From NCBI GenBank assembly GCA_030704615.1, contig CM060731.1, positions 8,678,001 through 8,742,000 of the forward strand: a stretch of 64,000 nucleotides of DNA, read 5' to 3'. Numbering within the stretch: position 1 is the stretch's first letter; each line of letters opens with the position of its first letter. This DNA comes from Takakia lepidozioides. Lineage: Eukaryota; Streptophyta; Takakiopsida; Takakiales; Takakiaceae. The position numbers and the translations under genes were made by a program. The notes below the pieces were generated by a model, which was not told where the DNA came from, did no database searches, and worked only from the letters and a program-made list of their open reading frames with translations. Positions 12,269 to 23,600 of the stretch are shown piece after piece.

Positions 12269-14005
12269 CGTGGCTGAAGGCAGCCATACTCACCATATCA
12301 TACTTGATGGCCTAGCTCATCAGCCTCATTGCACAAAACTTTCTGCAGTAGAAAGACACAAAGACATTCAGAATCATTTTCTCTCTCCGATCCCAACAAG
12401 ATATCGACAAACATTGCATTCACTGAACAAAGGCAAAGAGGATAGACAAGACAGAATGTGTCACAACTCGTCGTCCTAAAGAGGTCCTTTTGGAAACGTC
12501 ATGACCTGGCACTACTGCGAAGGAACACTGGATTTCAACCACACGAATAACCCCATCATAAGGTCTAATAAGGACCTCATATGCATGCATGGTTGATCCA
12601 AACTATGTACACGAACTGACCAGGCATGAGCCCAGGATTAGGTAAATACCAGAATCAACAGGAGCTACTCGACCAATAGCAGCCACACCAAAATCAGGAT
12701 CCAAAATGTCCTCTGTTGCTGAGTCATCCCCATCAGGAGGAATAATTCAAACCTTAAAGGTAGCCGGCATCAAACCTTGACCTCCACTATAACAATCCAC
12801 TGGCTTCTCCAAACTCTGCATAAAATTACAAAAAAGTCACATTACTAGTATCTAAGACAACACAGTTAAGGTTTCTTCCACATAGTAAAGATCCCTAATG
12901 GAAGTATGTAGCCATCTGAAAGAGGGTCAATATAAATGCCTGGGCACCAACACCACTTCTTGTAGGTAATGGCAACCAAGTCTTCAAAAGGAGAATTGGG
13001 TATCCGCATGCACCTGAACAAACCAAATTGCACCAACTGCTTGGGACTGGATTGACAGAGATGATGCATTGGAAAACAAGGGCTAAAACAGAGGAGGCTC
13101 AATCATACCTGCAATTGCAAAGTGTGGAGGATAAAGCTCCTAGCAATTTCAGGCTCTCCTTTCAGCAAGAAAAGCAATTGCTGAAGGGATGAAATAATGA
13201 AGAAAGACTTGATCATAGTTCAAATGGTTTGGGTCTGTAGGATCATTGGCAGCCATTGTTCCTACAGGACTTCCGCAGTACAAGACCACTGCCGCTCTCA
13301 ATAGGTCCCAAGCCTCTTCCTCAACTCACACTCAACTAAGCATATGGCACTGTCATGGAACTTGGTATTCCAATGTTTGCAAACATAAGCCTCACTTTGA
13401 CTCTTTACTTGCCCGCTATCAAGCGTCAGTCCTGAGAAACCAGCACTCGAGGAGGAGCTATCTATCCTCCCAACTGGCTGGTCTGCACCTGATGCTTCGG
13501 CACAAGCTTGGCCTCAGGAGATGAGTTATTTTCATACTCCATCCATAGCTCCAACTCTTCTCCTGCCAGTTGTAGACACATACAACACATATTCAAGAAC
13601 TCCTCCAACACACAATCTTTTCCTGGGAAGGATGGAAGAATACTACTCCAACTAAAGATAATGGAAAAGTAATGACAAGAAGGTCCTAAACTCCTGCCAA
13701 ACAATTTCCTCATTCCAAATGCCTCATGCACCTGACAGTCTGAGCATAATAAAATAACTCCCTCTGCCCTTAAGTTACATAACAATCTGATTTTTCACTA
13801 ACCCTCCACTCTCTCTCAGAGATTGTATAGGAATTCTTTCGGGAAAAAGTAATTCGAGTATTGCACACCTTGAGGAACACTTTGATTGATGGCCCCGCTC
13901 TCTCTTCAGCTCTTCTCATCCTTGGAGATTCCATCAGATGGTGTTGTATCGCCCACTATATAGCCTTTGCATGCTCACATTTCATTTGAGGCACTTCTTC
14001 AAACT
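12269..14005. other. Intergenic DNA downstream of the PPR gene
   Basis: Open frames on both strands are short, overlapping and without recognisable domains. Nothing else could be assigned. The 3' untranslated region of the minus-strand PPR gene probably occupies the right end. Confidence 0.35.
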
Positions 14006-14011
14006 CATGTT

Positions 14012-16555
14012 TCACCAGTAATCCCCACAAGAGCAAAACCCATCCCGAAAGTGGTGAAAGCGGTTGGCATCCCGTATGAAGACATCCCGTTCAGCAATCT
14101 TTGAGATAAACTTGGTGGCGGTGTGGCAGTCACCACACACCCGCAGGTTCTTGATGACACGGAGAGGGGTTCCGGGGGATGTGCTGATGAGCCCAAAAGC
14201 AATGGCCAGCTTCTCACTGTGGTGGCAAAGAGAAAATTCCTTGTGCTCCTCCTCCACGTCATGTAAGACAAAGCGCGTGTCAGGCACATATCCCGCCTCC
14301 TTCATCCCCCAAGACAATCTGGTAAGCTCGGCATGGATTTCATCAATTTGGGGATGCAGTGTGTCTGCTACCATGAACGCATGCACCCTGTTGTTGACCT
14401 CAATGCAGCTGCGGCCAGGCTCCTTTCTGACACCTCTGTCCTCCATCATTTGTCTCACCTTTGCTTGATCATCCCACCTCCCAGCTGCAGCATAGATGTT
14501 TGATAGCAACACGTAAGTCCCTGCATGATGTGGATCCTTCTTGAGAAGGCATTTTGCGGCATGTTCTGCTAGCTCCACATCGTCATAAATTCTGCAAGCA
14601 CCAAGCAAGGCCCCCCACACCGAGGCACTTGGTTCGACTGGCATTTTTTTAATTAAGCCCTCTGCCTCACCTAAGCGCCCTGCACGGCCAAGAAGGTCCA
14701 CCATGCAGCCAAAATGCTCCACTGTAGGAGTGAGGCCATGATCTCGTTTCATAGAATAAAAGTACTTGCAGCCTTCATCCACCAAGCCTGCATGGCTACA
14801 TGCAGAGAGAAGAGATATAAATGTGATACCGTCTGGGTCGAAGCCTTTTTGTTGCATGTGTTCAAATAGTTCGAGGGCCTCCCTACCACACCCCTGCTGA
14901 CTATATCCTGCAATCATTGCACTCCATGACACCACATCTTGTTCAGCCATATTGTCGAAAACTTGTCGGGCATCTTTCATACTACCACATTTGGCATACA
15001 TGTCAGCAAGGGCAGTCTCCAGATTCATAGATAACTCAATTCCAGCTTTCATGATGTCAGCATGAACCTCTCTGCCCTTCTCCAAGGCTCCAAAGCTGGC
15101 ACATGCATTGACAACACAAATGAACGTGACACTGTTCGGTATCACCCCCTCAAATTGCATTTGTTCATAGATCTTGAAAGCCTCACTACCACAACCATGC
15201 TGAGCATATCCTCCGATCATGGTATTCCATGAAACCACATTCCGTGGAGCCATATTGTCAAACACTTGACGTGCATCCTTCAGGCTCCCACATTTGGCAT
15301 ACATATCAACAAGGGTATTCTTCAGAATGATGTCCGGCACAATTCTGGCTTTGATGATGTCAGCATGGACCTCTCTGCCCTTTTCCCGGTCACCTAGGCT
15401 GGCACACGCATTCAGAATGCAAATGAACGTGACCTTATTGGGCGTCACCCCTTCCCTTTGCATTTGCTCATACATCTCGAAAGCCTCCATACCACACCCA
15501 TGTTGTGCGTATCCTGCAATCATCACACTCCATGAGATGACATCTCGTTTAGCCATTTTGTTGAAAACTTGATGCGCATCCTTCATGCTCCCACATTTGG
15601 CATACATGTCAGCAATGGCAGTGTCCAATTTCATAGATGAAGCAATTCCGGCTTTGATGATGTCAGAATGGACCTCTTTGCCCTTTTGCAGAGCTCCTAG
15701 GCTGGCACATGCATTGACAACACAAATGAAAGTGACCATGTTGGGCGTCACTCCCTTTCGTTGCATTTGCTCATAGACCTCACAAGCCTCCCTACCACAC
15801 CCGTGCTGAGCATATCCTGCAATCATGACACACCATGAGACCACATTTCGTTGAGGCATACAATCGAACACTTGGCGCGCATCTTTCATGCTCCCGCATT
15901 TGGCATACATGTCAGCAAGCGCAGTCTCCAGAATTATATCGGGCAAGATTCCAACTTTGATGATGTCTTCATGTACCTCTTTGCCCTTTTCTAGGGCCCC
16001 TAGGTTGGCACACGAATTGAGAATGCCAATGAACGTGACTGTGTTGGGCATCACCCCTTCTTGCTGCATTCGCTCATAAATCTTGAAAGCTTCCATGCCA
16101 CACCCATACTTTGCGTATCCCGCTATCATTATATTCCAGGTAAAAATATCTCGTTCAGGCATTTTGTCAAACACTTGACGTGCATCCACCAAGCTCCTGC
16201 ACTTAGCATACATGTTGACAAGGGTGTTAAGGAGAATGATATTTGGCTTGAATCCACTTTGGATAAGGTGGGCATGCACCTTCTTTCCTTCAGCTAGGCC
16301 TTGCACATTGATGCACTCCTGCAAGATGCAGACATAAGTGTAGGAGTCTGGCCAAATGCCTTGTTGGTTCAAAATCTGCAGTGCCTCTTTCAGTCGTCCA
16401 GCCTTACATAGTGCCCTCACATCCCCACAAGTGCCAAAAGAGATCTTGTTGACTCCTCTTGGCCCTCTTTCACAAGCAGTGGTGATGGTGGATGTGCGAC
16501 CCCTGCAGCCAGTCTGATGTCCAACAAACACCTTGGACAAATTCAACCCTGCCAT
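14012..16555 (-). CDS. PPR-DYW protein (PLS class), probable organellar RNA editing factor
   Basis: Intact intronless frame of 847 residues. After about 60 N-terminal residues, consecutive P-L-S pentatricopeptide motifs run to about residue 640. They are built from a ~101-residue cycle with recurring [25 protein letters not shown] and [12 protein letters not shown] blocks. E1/E2 motifs follow ([29 protein letters not shown]) and then a DYW domain containing the HSEKLA zinc/catalytic segment, CGDCHTA and a C-terminal CSCGDYW. Members with a complete DYW domain deaminate specific cytidines in chloroplast or mitochondrial RNA. The PPR array binds the RNA upstream of the edited base, so this protein is presumably imported into an organelle; the target is unknown. 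The chosen ATG gives a basic, Ser/Thr-containing N-terminus compatible with a transit peptide. The internal cycles are unusually alike. This is the only intact member of the family in the window. Confidence 0.93.
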   Translation of the reverse strand: MAGLNLSKVFVGHQTGCRGRTSTITTACERGPRGVNKISFGTCGDVRALCKAGRLKEALQILNQQGIWPDSYTYVCILQECINVQGLAEGKKVHAHLIQSGFKPNIILLNTLVNMYAKCRSLVDARQVFDKMPERDIFTWNIMIAGYAKYGCGMEAFKIYERMQQEGVMPNTVTFIGILNSCANLGALEKGKEVHEDIIKVGILPDIILETALADMYAKCGSMKDARQVFDCMPQRNVVSWCVMIAGYAQHGCGREACEVYEQMQRKGVTPNMVTFICVVNACASLGALQKGKEVHSDIIKAGIASSMKLDTAIADMYAKCGSMKDAHQVFNKMAKRDVISWSVMIAGYAQHGCGMEAFEMYEQMQREGVTPNKVTFICILNACASLGDREKGREVHADIIKARIVPDIILKNTLVDMYAKCGSLKDARQVFDNMAPRNVVSWNTMIGGYAQHGCGSEAFKIYEQMQFEGVIPNSVTFICVVNACASFGALEKGREVHADIMKAGIELSMNLETALADMYAKCGSMKDARQVFDNMAEQDVVSWSAMIAGYSQQGCGREALELFEHMQQKGFDPDGITFISLLSACSHAGLVDEGCKYFYSMKRDHGLTPTVEHFGCMVDLLGRAGRLGEAEGLIKKMPVEPSASVWGALLGACRIYDDVELAEHAAKCLLKKDPHHAGTYVLLSNIYAAAGRWDDQAKVRQMMEDRGVRKEPGRSCIEVNNRVHAFMVADTLHPQIDEIHAELTRLSWGMKEAGYVPDTRFVLHDVEEEHKEFSLCHHSEKLAIAFGLISTSPGTPLRVIKNLRVCGDCHTATKFISKIAERDVFIRDANRFHHFRDGFCSCGDYW

Positions 16556-17233
16556 CCTGCATGACTCAAACCTCTTTGTTACACACCATTGAAGCTCCTA
16601 CATCATTCTAACACATATCTCTTCATACGCAGAGGCCCCCCCATATATTTGACAGGGGACGGATCCTGCGAGATTGGTGTTCGTTCCCTCCATTCCAACT
16701 CGCCAGTCCAAAGGCAGGATGACAATTTTGCGAGCGGAATCTGTGGAATGTGGCCAACCTAAATTTAGAGATAACCTGACCTTTTTCAGATGTACAGATA
16801 GTGCTATGGATGAAACTACTCTACTAGTGAGATCTCCTCTTGTGCACAAGAAGCCAGAATTGAGAAGTGGTAGATCTTTTCTCTCCCGTGTCTTTTTTTT
16901 GTTTTTTTTTTTTTTTGTTGGCTCTGTCCCTTCAGGGCAGTGACTTTGCATCATGTTGAAGTCAATGGAGAAAATGTGGTCAACGGACCTTACACCGTGT
17001 CAAGAGTATGATTGGTCTAAAGAAGCTCTCAAGTATGAACGGAGTGTAAGCTTGTTTCAATGGACAGAGCCTCTCGCGGTTTGCGGCTTGTTTTTTTTTT
17101 TGGGGGGTCTTGGGGTCTTGGCCAGTGTTGTTCTGGTTCAGGTTTAGGACATACCAGACTGGTCATGGTACCAAACATATCACAAAACTTTCATACCAGT
17201 CTGGTCTTTATAATGGTAGATGTATTTATTTGC
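16556..17233. other. PPR gene 5' flank and intergenic DNA
   Basis: Region upstream of the minus-strand PPR gene. It contains T-rich runs near 16890-16915 and 17090-17101. No TATA box or other regulatory site can be assigned with confidence, and no coding sequence was recognised. Confidence 0.35.
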
Positions 17234-17807
17234 CTCTCATTTTTTGAATAATTGGGAGTTTAAGGCTCACGTGTGAGCTAGGGAGCGGCCCATGCACGGA
17301 CATAGGGCGCCCCCACTACCACCAGGGTCTACTCAAGTCGGGTCTACTCACAGGTCTGCTCACTGCTGGTGGGTCTGGCAGGTCGGGTCTACTTGTCACC
17401 CCGCATGACTTCGGATTTTTTTGCGAGAAAACTCGTCCATAAAAAAAAAGGTCATTAATACACGTGCCGCACCCACGGGAACCATCATTAATGCACATTT
17501 GGCACAGCCAAAGTTAACCCCACACAACCTCATAGGTACCACTCTATGCACCAATCACCACACTACCTACTGCTTGCTACTATCCCGTCATTGTTTTTAT
17601 GTCTTAACCTAGCAAACAACCATAGTCATCCCCAATGCCGCCTAGGGTCACCCTACCTAGCCCGGGTTGAGTCTCGCGGCAGACCCATGCTCACAGACCC
17701 ATGCTCGCGGCAGACACACCCGGGCTGGGACATGGGATCACCCGGGGACGCCTAATGTCGGGCCACACACATGAGCCTTAAACTCCCAATTATTCAACAA
17801 TGAGAAG
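17234..17807. mobile_element. MITE-like element, ~574 bp, with long terminal inverted repeats
   Basis: The left end reads ctctcatt, then ttgaataattgggagttta, then aggctcacgtgtg. The right end is its reverse complement with few mismatches (cacacatgagcctt, aaactcccaattattcaa, caatgagaag). The inverted repeats are about 42 bp. Flanks ttatttgc (left) and ttattttc (right) could be an imperfect 8-bp target duplication. The interior contains short repeats of gggtctactc and cccatgctc but no coding capacity, so it would be non-autonomous. The TIR length and duplication size suggest a hAT- or Mutator-type element. Similar termini (ctctcatt... and ...aatgagaag) occur at 35333 and near 57590. Confidence 0.75.
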
Positions 17808-17815
17808 TTATTTTC

Positions 17816-19272
17816 CCGTGTATTGGTATGAGTATCATGACCACAAACACCAGCTCATAGCCCACCCTCCTACTTCTATGCTACCCTCTACATCCTCGTA
17901 TTTCACCCATTCCAATAGGCCTGCCCTCCATCCCCCTTGGCCTGTCCAATCTTCTCCCTTTTTTCGACCCTCAGGAACAGCCCCTGCCAGGATCTGGGAC
18001 TCTTATTCTTATTTATTGTGCTCATCATTGGATATTACCAAACTCGGCCCGTAATGTCAACTAGCAACAACCACATCGTATGTATTTGAAGGTTGCTAGA
18101 CCTTCTGTAGACCTTTCACAATATCAAACCATCCATCCATCCAAAATTTAGCACAAATGGCAATTGCAAACTTGCCTGGGCTACTTATTATTACCTACTC
18201 TACTCCTCAATATTTGAAATGAAAGTAATCCCCCACATCCACAATCACAGGCACTATTCATTCATCCACTGGCGATATCAGGGTGTAAGTACAGACGAAA
18301 TAGTACAGACGATTTTTTTCTTAAATTTGAAAACTAGCACGAGTGGCTACAGGAAATAGCTATATATTCTGTTCATCCATTGAAAATCTGGATAGAATCA
18401 TCCTCCTGTGTACTTTATATCATCCATGTTTGGCGAATTCATCCATTTTATTTTATTTTCCTTGTAGAAGTTTGGCGATTTCATCCATGAAAACATTGGG
18501 CAGAATATTCTATTTTAATGTTTTGAGGACGCCATTTGGCGATTTTTTGAGGAACAGAAACATTCAAGTCATTGATAGTGCCAATTTGAGTACAAAGACT
18601 TGGTACAAGACTGTAGACGGTACATTTGTCATTACTGTCGTACAGCGTTTAACCCGGAGACAGTTAATTACAGCTTTTCACAAGGGGGTTCTACAAATTG
18701 GTTTACCCAGCATGTTCCAAGCAGAATCGCCTGGTCTGTCGAGCATTATGAGCGGAATGCTCTAATTTGTGGACCTCCGAGTGGAGTTACACAGAGAGAG
18801 TGGCCGAGATGGCGGAAAGCAAACAGACTGGACTATTTCGCAACAACGGTTTGCCTAACTAACTGTCCATGGAATGCTGTGGGTCAAGAATGGGTTGGTA
18901 ATAAAAATTTGTCTCGGTGACCACAGTTTTCCTTTGACGAAGAAGACATTCTGATGTGAATACGCACTTGCGGATTATCGATAGTGTAGTGCTCGAGAGG
19001 AGGGAGGGGGAGGGTTAAAAAGGCAAGTGCGGTCTCGTTGAGAGGAAGGAAGTGGAGTACTAGTAGCGGGTCTCGGACATGCTCTAAGTACTTTGCCTTG
19101 TTGGGGCTGTCTTCGGTGGCAGGGCATGGAGGAGGAGTGTAGGAAGAAGACTGGGATTTGATGTCTTCATTTCTAGGATTTATGAGCTCTTTGCAATACT
19201 TTCTCTCGTCGGGGCTGTAAGTTGCGCTGCTCAATGGTGGATTGATGCAGTTTTGGAGCTTGAGAAAATTAG
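17816..19272. other. Intergenic DNA and 5' flank of the ZIP gene
   Basis: Open frames at 18343-18765 and 18600-18920 overlap in different phases and match no family. The final 300 bp upstream of the ZIP start include a purine-rich stretch (gaggagggagggggagg) and ttaaaaagg near 19015, which may belong to its promoter or 5' untranslated region. This is tentative. Confidence 0.3.
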
Positions 19273-20621
19273 GTGGTGAGTTTGAAGAGAATGGGCTACT
19301 TTAATGGCAGGCCTTCGGTTTTGTGGTTGCTGCTGAGCCTGCTGGTGCTGCTAGAGATCATAACAGCTGAAGCCGATGGAGGGTCGAGTGATAGTGGTGG
19401 AGGGAACAGCCCTGCACCGGATCTTCGAGCGAAGAAGCTCATATTGACCAAAGTCTATTGTTTGATTGTTGTGTTTTTTGCTACATTTTTGGGAGGAATT
19501 TCTCCATACTTTTTGCGATGGAACCAGTCGTTTCTTGTGCTGGGAACCCAGTTTGCAGGCGGAGTGTTCCTTGCGACTGCCTTCATCCATTTCTTGAGCG
19601 ATGCGCACAACACCTTCGCGAGCCTCACCACCAAGCCCTACTCTTTTGGGGAAATGCTGGCTGTTGTTGGCTACCTCCTCACCATGTTTGCGGACACGAT
19701 TATCCAGTGGGTCTATTCCCGATCGCCTGCACCTTCCTCCGCCAGGGTTGACATGGAGCATAGCGCCAAAGGGACGTAATTGTGCACAGGGAGCAGAGAA
19801 GGAAAAGCAAATGTTTGTTAGAGAGACGTGTCTGGAGCGAAAAGATGGAACGACTGGGTGACAGATATTAGCGAGAGGCAAGAAGCTATTAGACTGAGTT
19901 AGGAGGCGCTTCTGGTGAGGCAGCGACCTCGGACGAATGGGAGTTTTCTTCACTATAGAGCTCTGCCTCACAAGTTGTGGTGGATACTTCGAGCCTTTCT
20001 GAGAACGTGTTGGAAGTAGTGCAGAGATCCTGAGTGGTGCGGTGGTGTGCAGAGGTGCAGGAGAATGACGAGATGCAGGTGCTAGTCCGTAAAACGTCTC
20101 TAGGCGATGCATTGTTGCTCGTATTGGCCCTCTGTTTTCACTCTGTGTTTGAGGGCATTGCCATTGGCGTAGCAGGTTGTTTCTCTACTTCCATCCACGT
20201 GATTTCTCAATCTCCAGGTTCTACAATTTGTACCTCGACTGATCCCTAGCAGCAATCGCTGCCATATATCTTTGACGCTATCAAATGACGAGTGGTTTGA
20301 GTGAATGCAAATTGTTGTCTTATCCTCCACCACATAAAAGGCAACTGAGCGAGTGAAGGTGTGGTTCATCTCTCACCTCGTAATTTGCCTGCAGAAACAT
20401 TTTGCAAAAAACTTAAATCTTGCTGTGGAATCAAACATGTAGGGAGGCACAGTTCCACAAGACAAAGGCCTTTCTGTCACTCGAATCTGATTTGGAGGAT
20501 TGAGTTTTGATTCAAGGGCTGACATTGAGATCACAAAACCGGATGCCCTCTTGATTAATATAAATGTGATGAATGTGGCTGTTGCAGCTAGTCACACTCA
20601 CACTGGAGTGAAAGGTGGATA

Positions 20622-20656
<35 letters not shown>

Positions 20657-23600
20657 ATGTACTCATAAGAAGTTCTTTGCCGTACAGGCTTGTGGCCATT
20701 GACCCCGCGCCCAGTTTTGAGCGGAACACAAAAGGACAGAAGTGTAGAAAAACTCAAAGCACACAATACTATCTAGAACAGCAATTCAAAGATTCAGGCA
20801 ATTAAAACACACGAGATGGTATCATAGCACTTTACACTACTGCAATTCCACCATAAGACATCAACATACTGAGAAGTTTTCAGCACATCAAAGACTCTCT
20901 GTAGTAAGCCTAAATACTAGTCGGAAGTAACGATTGCTCGGCGCTGGCGGGAGTCTAGTAATTCAAAATAATGCTGTCGCTATCCATCCGTAAATAGTAC
21001 GCAATAACAACACCTTGGCCAAATGCATGTCTCCGTTAAATCCTAGTGTAACCTAATTGGCCTCAACTTAGATATTCCGTCATGGAATAAATCAGTGTAA
21101 CTCGTAACTCTTGATGACTTGCAATAACATGGTCACACTGCGATTTCAACAAGAAAAAACAACACTCCCACTCATTGGTTATTCCATGGCAAGAGAAAAA
21201 GATCCTACGAAACAAAATGAATAGCCAATGTGTGCACAAAAAACTCACACTCAGATTGGTTGCACTATCAGTCCAAGCATGCTACGGAATCGATTAAACT
21301 TGTCAGCGGTAAGAGGCTTCGTTAAGATATCTGCGATCTGTGCATTTGTATTCATATACGTCATCTGGATTGCACCCTGTGCCTAAAAATCTCGCAGCAT
21401 ATGATATTGCATATCAATGTGTTTTGTTCTTCGATGAAACTCCGGATTCAAGACCAATCGGATTGCACTTTGATTGTCTGAATATAAGGGAGTAGGGTCA
21501 TTCTGTGTGTGCCCAAGATCAGACAACAATCTTCGTAACCAGATTGTCTCCTTCGCAGTTAAACAGGCTGCTATGTACTCTGACTCTGTCGTGGAACCTG
21601 ATGTGCACATTTGTTTTCTGCTCACCCACGTAACAGCTGCTTGATTGAGTAATGTGACGCTCCCACTTCTAGATCGTCGATCGTCCAAGTCCCCTGCATA
21701 GTCAGCATCAGCAAAAGCCGTAAGAGTGTTTGAATTCTTGCAACGTAAGTAGCACAGACGATAGTTTGTTGTCCCCCTGAGATATTTGAATATCCTCTTT
21801 ACAGCTGTGCAATGAATTCGTTTGGGATTCTGTGAATACTTGGCCACAATGCTGACCGCATATGCAATGTCTGGCCGTGTGCCAATCATGGCGAACATCA
21901 AGCTCCCAACTGCCTGTTGGTAAGGAAACTTATGTTCCTCTTGTTCATCTTCACCTCTTGGTAGATGCAACTGCACATTGGGATCTGCAGGTGTACTCAC
22001 TGTATGTGCATCCCCAAATCCAAATTTCTGGATTATGAACATCACGTATCGGTGTTGGTCTATGGTGATCGATCGCAATCCCCTGTTTCTTTCAATGTGA
22101 AGGCCAACATAGCATTCGGCGCTTCCAGCTTTAACTTCAAATTCCTTGTTAAGAAAACTGATCATACCATCCAGTATTTCTTTGCTCTCCGAGCAACCTA
22201 GCCCGTCATCCACAAAAATGGTGGTGAATAACTTTGGCGCTGAGTTGTGAAAATACACACAGGGGTCTGCTGCGCTGGGTTGCAAGTCATATTTGACCAG
22301 AAAATCATTGAACCTCGTGTTCCATGCCCTCGATGCTTGACGAAGTCCATATAAACTTTTTAATAGTCTACAGACTTTCTTTTCTTCTCCTGGCTTCACA
22401 TAGCCTCTGGGCTGATCCATATATATCTCCTCCTGTAACTCTCCATGCAGGAAAACGGTTTTTATATCGAACTGAATCATTTCCAGATCCTCAGCGGCAA
22501 CCACTGCTAATAGGGTTCTGATTGAATTGAATTTCGCAACGGGGGCAAAAGTTTCTTGAAAATCAATTCCATACTCCTGCGAGTATCCTTTTGCAACCAA
22601 CCGGGCTTTATACCTCTCAATACTCCCATCTGCTCGAGGTTTTATCTTGTATACCCATTTGCACTTCACTGTGTGTCTTCCCCTTGACAGATCAACAAAC
22701 ATCTACGTTTCATTTTTGTGTAACGAGTCAATTTCTTCCATCATTGCTAGCTCCCACTTAGCTCGATCAGGAGACATCATCGCCTCTTCATACCGTTTTG
22801 GCTCATCTGGTAGTGGTATGCATTCAGTTATTCCAGCAAACGTAGGGTAATTACTCTCCCACTCGCCGAATGCCTGTGGTGGCCGTCGAGATCGACGTAC
22901 TTCTGTTCCCTGACTTTGCAAGCTTGGTGCAACCCGCTCAGGCCCTGTGTTTGCTGCATGAATTTCGCCTTCATCCATGGCAATAGGTAGATCCACTACT
23001 AGCTGAAGCTCAGGATGCTCATTATGCTGGTCAATCGTATTCCCCTCAGAATTTTGTACTTCTGGAGCCATTTTGTCTCCCACTCCCTCAAGTACCATAG
23101 TGCATGTGTTAGGTCTGCTCATCATTTCTTCGATGGATGAAGAATTACGGTTACCCTTCTCATCTACTAATACATCACGGCTGATGACTATGTGCTGCTG
23201 CTCAATATCCCATAGCCGATACGCCTAAGATTCCACACTGTAACCAAGAAATATGCACTTTTTGCTCTTGGCATCCAATTTTTTTCTCAGCTCTTTGGGT
23301 ACATGTGAATATGCCATGCTACCAAACACTCTGATGTTAGGTTTCTTCCCATTCCAGGCCTCCAAAGGTGTTTTCCCATTCAACACCCTGGTTCCCGCTC
23401 GATTTAGGATGTATGCAGCTGTAGTGGCAGCTTCTGCCCAGAAATTAGGACTGAGACCTTTTGCTTGCAGCATACATCTAACTCTTTCAACCAGAGTCCT
23501 ATTGTCCCTTTCGATGACACCATTTTGCTCTGGGGAATATGGTGCTGTAAGTTCCTGCCGAATTCCATTTTCTTCAAGGAAAGTCTTAAATTTTGCGCTC

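Noticed and set aside
15294-16297. Plus-strand open frames inside the PPR gene
   Set aside because: Antisense shadows. The minus-strand frame is a full PPR-DYW protein.
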